Origin: CAYOSU01 sp964406735
Lineage (GTDB): Bacteria > Bacillota > Clostridia > Christensenellales > CAMQZB01
Length of the DNA: 58,084 bases
Assembly (NCBI GenBank): GCA_964406735.1
Contig: CAYOSU010000010.1
Span: 1-58,084 of the forward strand
Direction: 5' to 3'
The notes under the pieces were generated by a model. It ran no database searches and was not told the DNA's origin. It saw only the letters and a program-made list of their open reading frames with translations. Both the position numbers and the translations under genes were made by a program. Positions 1 to 7,426 of this stretch are shown piece by piece (the stretch's first letter is position 1; each line of letters opens with the position of its first letter).

Positions 1-90
1 TCTTCACTATTCACTTGTGGCGAAGCCACACAAGCCTCCCTCCGAGAGGGAGGGGGACCGCGTTAGCGGTGGAAGGAGATTAACGGAACT
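1..90. repeat. Hairpin repeat family A, divergent copy
   Basis: The segment contains two consecutive perfect short hairpins: CCTCCCTC-cga-GAGGGAGG and ACCGC-gtta-GCGGT, followed by AAGGAGATT, and is preceded by a CACTATTCACTTGTGGC lead-in. The same lead-in and hairpin-hairpin architecture recur near 49.7 and 49.9 kb. No reading frame is supported here. It is non-coding repeat DNA cut by the window edge. Confidence 0.6.
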
Positions 91-170
91 AACTATTTCT
101 TCAAACTATGGATAGAATCTAAAACCTCATTTCCCTAAAAATTCTAATAGCAACAGAATCCATATAAAAA

Positions 171-229
171 GCCTCCTCATGCAAAAGGGAGGTGATTCGG
201 CGCTAAAACGCCGAATCGGTAGGATTGCC
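171..229. repeat. Hairpin repeat family A, copy 2
   Basis: GCCTCCT...AAGGGAGG is followed by a perfect 9-bp hairpin GATTCGGCG-ctaaaa-CGCCGAATC (194-202 with 209-217) and then a GGATTG tail. The CTAAAA loop and GGATTG tail are shared with copies at 49.7 kb and at the right edge of the window, while the stem sequence differs, as expected of a structured repeat. Confidence 0.65.
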
Positions 230-278
230 ACAACCCTAACTATTCCCACTAACTCCGTTTTACTACAACCGCTATGAT

Positions 279-356
279 TACTCTTAATTATAATAAATTA
301 TTACTTTCACAAACTCCGCTTTCCCGCCTAACCACGGCTACTCTTAATTATAATAA
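279..356. repeat. AT-rich 18-bp direct repeat pair
   Basis: The 18-bp word TACTCTTAATTATAATAA occurs at 279-296 and again at 339-356. It lies in gene-free AT-rich DNA between repeat families A and B. No gene or promoter context explains it. Confidence 0.55.
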
Positions 357-390
357 TTATTCCCTCAAACTTGGATAGAAATCACCGCTC

Positions 391-478
391 CGCACGCTGC
401 CCGCTGTATCTAAAGCGCAATGCGGTGCTATTTCGGAATCTCAGACAGCGTAACCGTACCACCAACCAAAAAGCGTTT
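391..478. repeat. Repeat family B, copy 1
   Basis: Contains GCTGCCCGCTGTATCTAAAG (396-415), then a TATTTCGGAATCTC segment and CAGCGTAACCG, and ends with AAAAAGCGTTT. The same string of motifs recurs at 50012-50125, and its left part at 49408. In the 50-kb copy the ends pair as GCTGCCCG/CGGGCAGC; here the right arm is degenerate (CAGACAGC). Short reading frames through it look spurious. Confidence 0.65.
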
Positions 479-587
479 AAAACTGTTCTTTAATAAAAAA
501 TCACTATCTCCTGAAAAACAAAAACCGACCCGCCCTAAAAAAATTCGTCTTGATTTTCTTTACCGACGTGATTTTCCGGATGTATTG

Positions 588-596
588 TGCTATAAT
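588..596 (+). promoter_or_regulatory. Extended -10 promoter of the arsR-nitroreductase pair
   Basis: TGCTATAAT is a perfect extended -10 (TGnTATAAT) with no good -35. It lies 38 nt before the ATG at 634. Confidence 0.6.
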
Positions 597-633
597 GCAA
601 TTGTTTAAGTGCTTAGACAAAAGAGAGGTTCAT

Positions 634-987
634 ATGAACGAACAAGAAATTATAAAAACGATCGCCGACGGCTTCAAGACCTGCTCAAAGATGCTGGTAG
701 CGATCGGCGACGAAACGAGACAGCACCTCATATTAGAGATGATAAAGATGGGTAAATGCGAGGGCGTCCGTGTGTCAGAGATAACGGAGTGCACCAACCT
801 TTCACGCCCTGCGGTCTCCCACCACCTGCAGATAATGAAAGACGCAGGAATAGTCAGATCCCGCAAAGAGGGCACGAAGATATACTACTACTTCGACCCC
901 GAGATGGAAGTCTTTTCCCGTTTAGTAGACACTTTAACGCTTGCCATGGAGCTAACGAAGTCCCTTCCTGACAGGCGTGGAGAATAA
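634..987 (+). CDS. ArsR-family winged-helix transcriptional regulator
   Basis: A 117-aa DNA-binding repressor-type protein with a single winged helix-turn-helix. The recognition helix (about residues 57-74, LSRPAVSHHLQIMKDAG) and a beta-wing with KEGTKIYYYF are clear. I chose the ATG at 634 because GAGAGG precedes it and it follows the extended -10 at 588; an in-frame upstream ATG at 550 lies before the promoter. Cysteines at 17, 42 and 53 are present, but the classical ELCVCDL metal motif is absent, so the effector is unknown. It sits 21 nt before a nitroreductase gene and probably autoregulates the pair, perhaps in response to redox or electrophile stress (inference). Confidence 0.9.
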   Translation: MNEQEIIKTIADGFKTCSKMLVAIGDETRQHLILEMIKMGKCEGVRVSEITECTNLSRPAVSHHLQIMKDAGIVRSRKEGTKIYYYFDPEMEVFSRLVDTLTLAMELTKSLPDRRGE

Positions 988-1008
988 AGAATTATGGAGG
1001 CAACCCCT

Positions 1009-1662
1009 ATGGATATGATGGAAGTAATGAAAGCTCGACACAGCGTCAGGCAGTATAAAGACGTTGCGATAGAGGACGAAAAGCGCAAGGTGCTTGACGA
1101 GATAGCTAAGTTCGCAAACGAGGAAGCAGGTCTCAATATTCAGATAATATACGACGAGCCCAAGTGCTTCGACTCATTTATGGCTCATTACGGCAAATTC
1201 AGCGGCGTAAACAGCTATATTGCCCTTATAGGCAAAAAGTCGGCGGACTTGGACGAAAAACTCGGTTATTACGGCGAAAAGCTTGCGTTAAAGGCTCAGG
1301 AGCTGGGGCTTAACACCTGCTGGGTAGCGATGTCTCACGGCAAAAGCGCCGCAAAGATAAACAAGGGCGAAAAGCTCGGTTGCATAATATCGCTCGGATA
1401 TGGCGAAAACGAGGGCGTAACGCATAAAAATAAGGCGTTAGTGGAAGTCAGTAACTGCGACGAAAGCTCTCCCGAATGGTTCAGAAAGGGCGTCGAAGCG
1501 GCACTTCTTGCACCTACCGCTATGAATCAGCAGAAGTTCAGATTCGACCTTCAGCCCGACGGAAGCGTAAAGACAACGTGCGGCAAGGGCTTCTACGCAA
1601 GGATGGACCTCGGCATCGTAAAATACCACTTCGAGGCAGTAACGGGCAAAAAACCGCAATAA
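1009..1662 (+). CDS. Nitroreductase-family FMN oxidoreductase
   Basis: A 217-aa cytoplasmic flavoprotein of the nitroreductase fold. The N-terminal ARHSVRQY is the conserved FMN-phosphate-binding region. Later segments (GYYGEKLALKAQELGLNTCW around residue 95 and APTAMNQQKFRF near residue 165) are typical of the family's FMN and substrate pocket. GGAGG at 996-1000 is 8 nt before the ATG at 1009, which I prefer over the in-frame ATG at 994 that overlaps the ribosome site. It is co-transcribed with the upstream ArsR regulator. The physiological substrate (quinone, nitroaromatic or other electron acceptor) cannot be read from the sequence. Confidence 0.88.
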   Translation: MDMMEVMKARHSVRQYKDVAIEDEKRKVLDEIAKFANEEAGLNIQIIYDEPKCFDSFMAHYGKFSGVNSYIALIGKKSADLDEKLGYYGEKLALKAQELGLNTCWVAMSHGKSAAKINKGEKLGCIISLGYGENEGVTHKNKALVEVSNCDESSPEWFRKGVEAALLAPTAMNQQKFRFDLQPDGSVKTTCGKGFYARMDLGIVKYHFEAVTGKKPQ

Positions 1663-1683
1663 TTTAAGATGTAAAACAGGGGT

Positions 1684-1733
1684 AAAGCCAAAATGACGGC
1701 AGGCAATTTCGTAAAAACGGTCATTTTGGCTTT
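1684..1733. terminator. Perfect 14-bp inverted repeat after the nitroreductase gene
   Basis: AAAGCCAAAATGAC at 1684-1697 pairs perfectly with GTCATTTTGGCTTT at 1720-1733 around a 22-nt loop. It begins 21 nt after the stop codon. There is no long U-run, so it could be a weak terminator, an mRNA 3' stabiliser or an operator; its right arm overlaps the likely -35 of the tRNA-Val promoter. Confidence 0.5.
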
Positions 1734-1760
1734 ACAAATACCCTCTGCTTGTGTTACAAT
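1731..1760 (+). promoter_or_regulatory. Promoter of tRNA-Val
   Basis: TTTACA at 1731-1736 and TACAAT at 1755-1760 are separated by 18 bp, about 40 bp before the tRNA. Confidence 0.5.
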
Positions 1761-1801
1761 AAAATCCGCTGAGAGAGTTCTCGAAGCAAAAAAATAAATA
1801 T

Positions 1802-1877
1802 GGGCGTTTAACTCAGCTGGGAGAGTGTCATCTTGACGTGGTGAAAGTCATTGGTTCGAGTCCAATAACGCCCACCA
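1802..1877 (+). tRNA. tRNA-Val (GAC anticodon)
   Basis: The cloverleaf is complete: acceptor GGGCGTT/AACGCCC, D arm ACTC...GAGT, anticodon stem TCATC/GGTGA with loop TTGACGT (anticodon GAC), T arm ATTGG/CCAAT with TTCGAGT, and an encoded CCA end. An intrinsic terminator follows directly, so it is a monocistronic tRNA gene. Confidence 0.93.
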
Positions 1878-1881
1878 GCAG

Positions 1882-1909
1882 ATCTCGTTCTTATGAACGA
1901 GATTTTTTT
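1882..1909 (+). terminator. Intrinsic terminator of tRNA-Val
   Basis: A perfect 9-bp stem ATCTCGTTC/GAACGAGAT with a TTAT loop followed by seven T. Confidence 0.9.
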
Positions 1910-1952
1910 AATATAAAAGCGCAAGACGTATCAAGCGAGGAAGAAAAAGCGG

Positions 1953-1961
1953 TGCTATAAT
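1953..1961 (+). promoter_or_regulatory. Extended -10 of the AraC/GyrI-like gene
   Basis: TGCTATAAT, identical to the extended -10 upstream of arsR, 24 nt before the ATG at 1986. Confidence 0.55.
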
Positions 1962-1985
1962 AGTTATTACGAAAGGAGATAAGCG

Positions 1986-2960
1986 ATGTACGAATGGAGC
2001 AAAAACATACAGCAAACGATAGAACTCATCGATTGCTATATAAAAGACGGCAGTGACGAAAAACTCACTCTTTCTGCGCTTTCCGAAAAGCTCGGCTACT
2101 CGGAGTATTACCTGTCAAGACGGTTCTCTCTTGTTTCTGGTATGACTTTCAGAGACTATTACCGCTACCGCAAGCTTGCGTTTGCCTTAAAAGAGCTTCG
2201 GGATACCGATAAAAGCGTGTTAGACGTCGCCGTCAAATACGGCTTTTCCTCAAACGAAGCGTTCACCCGAGCTTTCAAGCAGGCGTACGGCGTAACGCCA
2301 AGCGAGTATAGGAAAAAGCCTGTCCCCGTAGTGCTTCGCACCGTCATCAAGCCTTTCGACTGTTATTTAATGGAATTCGGAGACAAGAACATGCAAAACG
2401 CAACGACAAAAAGCGAAGTAAAGATCTACTTCGCAACCATACCTGCGCACAAGTTCATGTATATCAAGAACTTAGAAAGTATCGGCTACTGGGATTTTTG
2501 GCAAAAGCAATCAAAGATAGAGGGGCAGGACTGCGAAACGATCTGCGGCTTGCTCGATAGCGTAAAAGGCAAGCTCGACGACCTCGGCGGCAACGAGCAC
2601 GATAGCGGAAGCGGACAGATAATGGCGTTCATGAACGACCATCGTGGCAGGATATGCTCCTGGGGAATACCTCTTGCCGAGTGCTACGGCGTAAGACTTG
2701 CGAGCGATTATGACGGCGAAGTACCGCCGCAAATGATATTGACCGACGTTCCCGAGGGAGAATATATAGTCTTCGAGCACGGACCGTTCGATTTCGAGAC
2801 GGAAAACGCCGCCGTCGAAGAAAAGATAGAAAAAGCTATGAAAGAGTTTAACTTAGACGAAACTGGCTATAAGCTGGATCTTACCGAAGGTAGACTTTTC
2901 TATTTCTTCCACGACTGCTCCCGCTACTTCAAATACGTCCGCCCCGTCGTCAAAAAATAA
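1986..2960 (+). CDS. AraC-family regulator with GyrI-like effector-binding domain
   Basis: A 324-aa transcription factor. Residues about 8-107 form the double helix-turn-helix of AraC/XylS proteins, with the usual ending GVTPSEYRKK. Residues about 135-324 resemble the GyrI/BmrR-type small-molecule-binding domain: a start at AKIYFATIPAHKFMYIK-like sequence, then GIPLAECYGVR and PEGEYIVFEHGPFD. Such fusions (Rob/SoxS-like) usually respond to hydrophobic drugs or metabolites; the ligand is unknown here. GAAAGGAG lies just before the ATG. It is a single-gene unit between an extended -10 promoter and an intrinsic terminator, with no obvious target gene adjacent. Confidence 0.88.
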   Translation: MYEWSKNIQQTIELIDCYIKDGSDEKLTLSALSEKLGYSEYYLSRRFSLVSGMTFRDYYRYRKLAFALKELRDTDKSVLDVAVKYGFSSNEAFTRAFKQAYGVTPSEYRKKPVPVVLRTVIKPFDCYLMEFGDKNMQNATTKSEVKIYFATIPAHKFMYIKNLESIGYWDFWQKQSKIEGQDCETICGLLDSVKGKLDDLGGNEHDSGSGQIMAFMNDHRGRICSWGIPLAECYGVRLASDYDGEVPPQMILTDVPEGEYIVFEHGPFDFETENAAVEEKIEKAMKEFNLDETGYKLDLTEGRLFYFFHDCSRYFKYVRPVVKK

Positions 2961-2979
2961 CGATACTATCCAAAAATAA

Positions 2980-3016
2980 AAAACATCCCACTACTTCAAG
3001 CAGAGGGATGTTTTAT
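2980..3016 (+). terminator. Intrinsic terminator of the AraC/GyrI-like gene
   Basis: AAACATCCC (2981-2989) pairs with GGGATGTTT (3005-3013) with a 15-nt loop, followed by a T-rich tail. Confidence 0.75.
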
Positions 3017-3117
3017 CTTTTCCCCTTAAAATAACGGCAAAATTAAGGGGAAACCGTAATATCACGCTCATGTTCGACCAAAACCGCTGCAAAGAACTCC
3101 TATCCGTGCCGCAAAAT

Positions 3118-3152
3118 AAAAAAACTCCAAGCTCAAATGAGCTCAGAGTTTT
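3118..3152 (-). terminator. Intrinsic terminator of tRNA-Pro
   Basis: Read on the minus strand, AAAAACTC...GAGC/GCTC...GAGTTTTTTT forms a hairpin ending in a long U-run directly after the tRNA CCA end. Confidence 0.8.
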
Positions 3153-3229
3153 TGGTCGAGGTGGTGAGATTCGAACTCGCGGCCTCTTGGTCCCGAACCA
3201 AGCGCGCTACCAAACTGCGCTACACCTCG
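3153..3229 (-). tRNA. tRNA-Pro (CGG anticodon)
   Basis: On the minus strand: acceptor CGAGGTG/CACCTCG, D arm GCGC/GCGC, anticodon stem CTTGG/CCAAG with loop TTCGGGA (anticodon CGG), T arm GCGAG/CTCAC region with TTCGAAT, and an encoded ACCA end. A long forward reading frame that runs through this locus is an artefact. Confidence 0.92.
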
Positions 3230-3241
3230 TCGTGCCTATTA

Positions 3242-3270
3242 AATTTATCACGATTTGCCGTAATTGTCAA
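3242..3270 (-). promoter_or_regulatory. Promoter of tRNA-Pro
   Basis: Minus strand TTGACA (3270-3265), 17-bp spacer, TAAATT (3247-3242) with an upstream TG; the tRNA begins about 12 nt downstream. Confidence 0.75.
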
Positions 3271-3381
3271 ATAAAATGCGGTAGTTTGCGCAAAGTAGCC
3301 GCCAAAACGGACGCCAGCACGCAGATTTTTGAAAAAGTATGCGTTCACCCTTTTGTGAATGATTCAAAAAACACAATTTTC

Positions 3382-3410
3382 TTGACAACGCCGCAAAAAG
3401 GTAGTATTTT
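3382..3410 (+). promoter_or_regulatory. Promoter of the 10-TM exporter gene, start point close to the ATG
   Basis: TTGACA at 3382-3387, 17-bp spacer, TATTTT at 3405-3410. Only 7 nt separate the -10 from the ATG at 3418 and no ribosome site is visible, so the mRNA would be nearly leaderless. Confidence 0.65.
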
Positions 3411-3417
3411 ATTTGCG

Positions 3418-4269
3418 ATGTTAGAAGTATTATTAGATTGCTTAATAGATTCACTCAAAGTCGTAGCAGTGTTCTTTGCCGTCAACGTACTTTTGGGCTT
3501 GGTCGAGGGAAAGCTTTCCAAGGCGATAGAACGAGCAAAGGGCTTGTCGCCCCTTGTCGGAGGCGCAGTCGGACTGATACCGCAGTGCGGCTTTTCGGTC
3601 ATAGCGACCGATATGTACCAAAAGCGCAAGATAACGGTCGGCACCCTTCTTGCGGTATATATCGCAACGAGCGACGAAGCGCTTCCCGTGCTTCTCAGCG
3701 ACCCGTCGTGCTACAAAGAGCTCGTAGTATTGCTTTGCACAAAATTCGTCCTTGCCGTGCTCGTAGGCGTTTTGGCAGATAAGCTTTTGCCTTTTCCTAA
3801 GTCCGTTTCGTCGGGAAATGATGAAAACTCTGAGCTGAAAGGCTGTTGCGACCACGAGATAGGGGAAGAAAGCAAGCTCCATAGCTTGCTACTACATCCG
3901 CTCGTACATTCACTCAAGACCTTTGCGTATATTTTTGCGATAAACCTTGCATTCGGAACGCTGTTATATTTCATCGGCGAAGACCGCCTGATAGGCTTTC
4001 TGACGTCGGGGAAATATTTAACTCCGCTCTTTGCGGTCGTCATAGGCTTGATTCCAAACTGTGCCTCCTCACTTCTTCTTGCCAACATCTTTACGCTCGG
4101 AGCGATAGGCTTCGGCGCAATGCTTGGAGGTCTCGTCGTTAACGCAGGACTTGGCGTAATGGTGCTCGTCAAAGACAAGAAAAACCTCAAAGAAAATCTT
4201 GCGATCGTCGGAATCCTCGTCTTGGTAGGACTTATTTCGGGATACCTCGCAACGATAATTTACGCCTGA
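3418..4269 (+). CDS. Putative 10-TM heavy-metal exporter (ArsP_2 / DUF2899 family)
   Basis: A 283-aa polytopic membrane protein. It has two similar halves, each carrying the family hallmark: GLIPQCGFS near residue 42 and GLIPNCASS near residue 205, joined by a hydrophilic loop rich in Cys, His and Glu (around SELKGCCDHEIGEES). Proteins of this family are annotated as arsenic-efflux or putative manganese transporters; the true substrate is unproven. I start at the ATG at 3418 because the promoter ends at 3410 and upstream sequence includes tRNA-Pro. It is monocistronic, convergent with the OGG1-like gene across a shared terminator. Confidence 0.8.
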   Translation: MLEVLLDCLIDSLKVVAVFFAVNVLLGLVEGKLSKAIERAKGLSPLVGGAVGLIPQCGFSVIATDMYQKRKITVGTLLAVYIATSDEALPVLLSDPSCYKELVVLLCTKFVLAVLVGVLADKLLPFPKSVSSGNDENSELKGCCDHEIGEESKLHSLLLHPLVHSLKTFAYIFAINLAFGTLLYFIGEDRLIGFLTSGKYLTPLFAVVIGLIPNCASSLLLANIFTLGAIGFGAMLGGLVVNAGLGVMVLVKDKKNLKENLAIVGILVLVGLISGYLATIIYA

Positions 4270-4288
4270 ACCTATATCTTTTGATAAT

Positions 4289-4319
4289 AAAAAGCCTCGG
4301 GAATACCGAGACTTTTTTA
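4289..4319. terminator. Bidirectional terminator between convergent genes
   Basis: AAAAAGCCTCGG-gaata-CCGAGACTTTTTT forms a short GC stem flanked by A- and T-runs, so it can serve both the exporter gene (+) and the glycosylase gene (-). Confidence 0.75.
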
Positions 4320-4320
4320 T

Positions 4321-5160
4321 TTATTGATTTTCTCTTGCGTTATAAAAAAGGTACTGCTGAACGACACCTGCCTTTTCGCCGAAACGCTCCACGAAGAATC
4401 TTCTTATCTTCTTGCGGTCGGTGTCGGGAAGCCCGTAGCTTTCGTGGTATACCCGTTCGATCCAGGTATCGACGGGGAAAGCGTCGTACTTTTGGAATGC
4501 AAACAAGAGTATGCAGTCGGCGACCTTTTCGCCGATACCCATGAGCTTGCAAAGGTACTTGTTTGCGGAAATTGTGTCAAGCGACGAAATAACGTCAAGG
4601 TCGAATCCGTCTGCGATAGCCCTTGCCGTCTCAACTACGTACCTGTCTCTGTATCCGCACCCAAACGCTTTGAGATCGTCAAGGTTTGCGTTCGCAAGAG
4701 CTTCGGGCGAGGGAAAAGCATAATAACTGACTCCCGAAAACTCCTTTTTCTCGCCGTATTTTTCGGCTATTTTGTCGAGCGTTTTGGAGAACCTTTTGAT
4801 GTTGTTGTTTGCCGACATAATGAAGTCTATTATAGTCTCAAACCGTTCCTGCCGCAAAATTTTAAGCGGCGGACAGGAGGTTATCGCATTTTTGGCAAAC
4901 TCGTCGGAAATATTGGATAAAAATATGGAATAGTCCTCGTCCAAGTCGAAGTAATTGATAAAATACTCCTTGTCGTCGCAAAATATCTCGGTATGCGTCT
5001 CCTGTCTTTCGACGATAGCGGCAAAATCGCCCGACGGCACCAGCCACTTGTTTCCGGAAAGCGTTTTAATGCGGAACGCCTGCCCTGAAAACAGCGTCGC
5101 TTTTGCGTCAAACAGAGCGTTCGGAACTATTATCTTTTCTTTCGTAACCTCGTAATTCAT
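4321..5160 (-). CDS. ogg: 8-oxoguanine DNA glycosylase/AP lyase (OGG1 family)
   Basis: A 279-aa base-excision repair enzyme that removes 8-oxoguanine and nicks the abasic site. The helix-hairpin-helix LMGIGEKVADC carries the catalytic lysine (equivalent to human OGG1 K249), and AFPVDTWIERV carries the catalytic aspartate after PV (equivalent to D268). The N-terminal domain has GQAFRIKTLSGNKW, as in OGG1-type rather than MutY/Nth enzymes. No Fe-S cluster loop is present. The ATG at 5160 overlaps the stop of the upstream methyltransferase gene (ATGA), implying translational coupling. Clostridial OGG1-type enzymes are known, so this fits the host. Confidence 0.9.
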   Translation of the reverse strand: MNYEVTKEKIIVPNALFDAKATLFSGQAFRIKTLSGNKWLVPSGDFAAIVERQETHTEIFCDDKEYFINYFDLDEDYSIFLSNISDEFAKNAITSCPPLKILRQERFETIIDFIMSANNNIKRFSKTLDKIAEKYGEKKEFSGVSYYAFPSPEALANANLDDLKAFGCGYRDRYVVETARAIADGFDLDVISSLDTISANKYLCKLMGIGEKVADCILLFAFQKYDAFPVDTWIERVYHESYGLPDTDRKKIRRFFVERFGEKAGVVQQYLFYNARENQ

Positions 5161-6293
5161 TGCTTTTTCGGTGGCTTTGCGCCTAAAATAGTGTAATATC
5201 TGCACTCGATCTTGCCGTTAAAGAGCTTTCGCTCCTTGTTGACTTTGAGCTTAGTGACCCTTTCGAAGTCGGGCATTGCGGTAAGAACGTACGCCGAGAA
5301 GTTGTCGAGCGACTTAAACGCCTTTGCGAAGTCGAAATAAAGCGTTCTGACCTCTTTCGGGCTCAACAGCCTTTCTCCGTACGGGGGATTTGTGATGATA
5401 ACGCCGTATGAGCTTGCCGAGCGAAGCTCCCTTGCGTCCGCACGCTGGAAGTGTATCTTGTCGGCAACGCCTAGCCTCTTTGCGTGGAAAAGGCTTTCGG
5501 AGACCGCCTTGTCGTCGATGTCGAAGCCAAGTACAGAGAGCTTTTTGTCCCGTTTTTCAAGGTCTTTGGCATTTTCACGCAAAAGCTGTTTGTCCTTTTC
5601 GGGGATATAGGGGAAAGCGTCGAACGCAAAGCTCCTGTTTATCCCGGGCGCGATGTTGAGTGCTTTCATCGTAGCCTCGAGCGGTATAGTACCGCTTCCG
5701 CAGAACGGGTCGATGAGCGTTTTGCTCTCGTTCCAGATCGATAGGTCGATAAGTGCCGCCGCCAAAGTCTCCTTTAACGGTGCAGAGTACGCAAGACTTC
5801 TGTACCCACGCTTGTGAAGCCCTGCTCCCGAGGTGTCCAGAAGTACGTCGCACTCATCGTTTCGTATAGAAATTTCTATCTTGAATTCCGCTCCGCTTTC
5901 GGGGAAGACGTTTATGCGGTATGCGTTTTTGAGGTTGTCAACGATTGCTTTTTTAGCGATAGACTCCGTCGCAGACAGCGCATGGAGGGTAGAGTTAACG
6001 CACTTAGCCTTAACTGCCACCTTTCCGTCTTTGGTGATAAAGTGAGAGAGCGGCAATGTCTTAACGTTGTCGAAAAGCTCGTCGAATGAGGCGGCGTGGA
6101 AGTGTCCAAGCCTAATAAACACCCTTTCGGCAGTTCTGAGGAACATATTGAGTTTCATCACGAGGTCGAAGTCCCCGTCAAAATAAAACCGTCCGCCGAT
6201 GCAGGGCGCGTCTATTCCGAGAGATAAAAGCTCTCTTTTTGTAACGCTCTCGATGCCGAAAGCGGTCGCTACGACTATTTCAAAATTATCCAT
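5157..6293 (-). CDS. THUMP-domain class I RNA methyltransferase (RlmL/YpsC type)
   Basis: A 378-aa SAM-dependent methyltransferase, probably acting on a guanosine or N2 position of rRNA. The N-terminal ferredoxin-like/THUMP part (about residues 1-155) binds RNA. The catalytic part shows motif I DPFCGSGTIPLEA and the N-methyltransferase motif IV NPPYGERL. I prefer the start at 6293: GGAG lies 12 nt upstream and the family begins around MDNFEIVVATAFGIE. A predicted promoter at 6300-6329 leaves only 6 nt between the -10 and this ATG. The gene is first in a two-gene unit with ogg. Confidence 0.88.
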   Translation of the reverse strand: MDNFEIVVATAFGIESVTKRELLSLGIDAPCIGGRFYFDGDFDLVMKLNMFLRTAERVFIRLGHFHAASFDELFDNVKTLPLSHFITKDGKVAVKAKCVNSTLHALSATESIAKKAIVDNLKNAYRINVFPESGAEFKIEISIRNDECDVLLDTSGAGLHKRGYRSLAYSAPLKETLAAALIDLSIWNESKTLIDPFCGSGTIPLEATMKALNIAPGINRSFAFDAFPYIPEKDKQLLRENAKDLEKRDKKLSVLGFDIDDKAVSESLFHAKRLGVADKIHFQRADARELRSASSYGVIITNPPYGERLLSPKEVRTLYFDFAKAFKSLDNFSAYVLTAMPDFERVTKLKVNKERKLFNGKIECRYYTILGAKPPKKQ

Positions 6294-6299
6294 AGCTAA

Positions 6300-6329
6300 A
6301 TAATACTCCATAGGGCTTGGAATTTGCAA
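6300..6329 (-). promoter_or_regulatory. Promoter of the methyltransferase-ogg unit, start point close to the ATG
   Basis: Minus strand TTGCAA (6329-6324), 18-bp spacer, TATTAT (6305-6300), then 6 nt to the ATG. It would give an ultra-short leader, excluding the GGAG as a ribosome site. Confidence 0.5.
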
Positions 6330-6375
6330 CTGACTTTGTGGAATAAATGTAAAAATCAACAAAACCCTGTGCTTT

Positions 6376-6405
6376 TTGTTTACTTATATTTTTTTTTGTG
6401 ATAAA
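6376..6405 (+). promoter_or_regulatory. Promoter of tsaC-rpiB-upp, start point close to the ATG
   Basis: TTGTTT (6376-6381), 18-bp spacer, GATAAA (6400-6405) with TG at 6397. The ATG lies 9 nt after the -10 and there is no Shine-Dalgarno sequence. Confidence 0.5.
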
Positions 6406-6414
6406 CTTTTAACA

Positions 6415-7404
6415 ATGAAAACTCACGTCTTACCAATAGAAAACAACGACAGCGTCAAGCTTTGCGCCGAAAAGGTCAGAGAGGGGGGAATTGTTGCCTT
6501 TCCGACCGAAACGGTCTATGGGCTTGGCGTTTCTGCATATATGGGTCAGAGCGTGAAAAAGGTCTTCGAGGTAAAGGGCAGACCGTCGGATAATCCCCTT
6601 ATCTGCCACGTTGCGGACATAGAGGATGCGGTGCTTGCGACCGACGAGCTAACGGAAACTGCGAAAAAGCTGTTCAAAGCGTTCGCTCCGGGACCTATTA
6701 CCTGCGTAGTAAAAAAAAGCGCCCGTATTGCGGACGAAGTAACGGCGGGGCTTGACACCGTTGGAATAAGGATCGTCGCGCACGAAGGTGCGAGGCGTTT
6801 TTTGAAAGAGTGCGGAGTTCCCGTAGCGGCACCGTCCGCCAACACATCAAAACGCCCATCTCCGACTACTGCTAAGGACGTTTTGACCGACATGGACGGC
6901 AAGATAGAGTATATCCTCGACGGCGGCGAATGCGAAGTCGGGATAGAGTCTACCGTCGTAGATTGCAGAGGCGAAACGCCGATAATACTAAGAGCCGGCA
7001 AGATAACGAGCGAGGATGTCAGAAGGGTGTGCGGAAGCGTAAAGATAGCCGGCATGACCGACGAGGTACGCTCTCCCGGCATGAAATACCGCCACTACTG
7101 CCCGAAATGCACGATGTACTGCCGCTTTGGCAATATAGACGGCTTGCAGGAAAAAATAGACGAGCTTAAAAACAGCGGCGAGACCGTTGCGCTGATAGGA
7201 AACGGCGAGGCGGAAAAAATAGAGGGTGTGACCCATATAACCTTGGGCGAAACGGTAGAGGAGTACATGCACGGATATTTTTCGTCGCTAAGAAAAGCTG
7301 AAAATATCGCAAGCGTAATAGTCTGCTTCATCCCGTTTGAGGAAAAAACTGCAGAGGGCTTATATAACCGTGCGACCAAATCGTGCGGCGGCAATTTGAT
7401 ATAA
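6415..7404 (+). CDS. tsaC: L-threonylcarbamoyladenylate synthase (Sua5/YwlC type)
   Basis: A 329-aa enzyme that makes threonylcarbamoyl-AMP from threonine, bicarbonate and ATP for the t6A37 modification of ANN-decoding tRNAs. The YrdC domain (about residues 8-190) shows GGIVAFPTETVYGLG and KGRPSDNPLICHV. A C-terminal Sua5 domain (about 215-329) follows a linker with SPGMKYRHYCPKC, making it the long Sua5 form as in Bacillus YwlC. The ATG at 6415 lacks a ribosome site and lies 9 nt after the predicted -10, so initiation may be leaderless. It heads the tsaC-rpiB-upp set, an order conserved in Bacillota. Confidence 0.93.
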   Translation: MKTHVLPIENNDSVKLCAEKVREGGIVAFPTETVYGLGVSAYMGQSVKKVFEVKGRPSDNPLICHVADIEDAVLATDELTETAKKLFKAFAPGPITCVVKKSARIADEVTAGLDTVGIRIVAHEGARRFLKECGVPVAAPSANTSKRPSPTTAKDVLTDMDGKIEYILDGGECEVGIESTVVDCRGETPIILRAGKITSEDVRRVCGSVKIAGMTDEVRSPGMKYRHYCPKCTMYCRFGNIDGLQEKIDELKNSGETVALIGNGEAEKIEGVTHITLGETVEEYMHGYFSSLRKAENIASVIVCFIPFEEKTAEGLYNRATKSCGGNLI

Positions 7405-7426
7405 AAATTTTAAGGAGTATATAGAA

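Noticed and set aside
420..608. 62-codon forward frame near the left edge
   Set aside because: It consists of repeat family B sequence and has no ribosome site.
3070..3417. N-terminal extension of the exporter reading frame to 3070
   Set aside because: It runs through the tRNA-Pro gene and its terminator; the promoter at 3382-3410 shows the real start is 3418.
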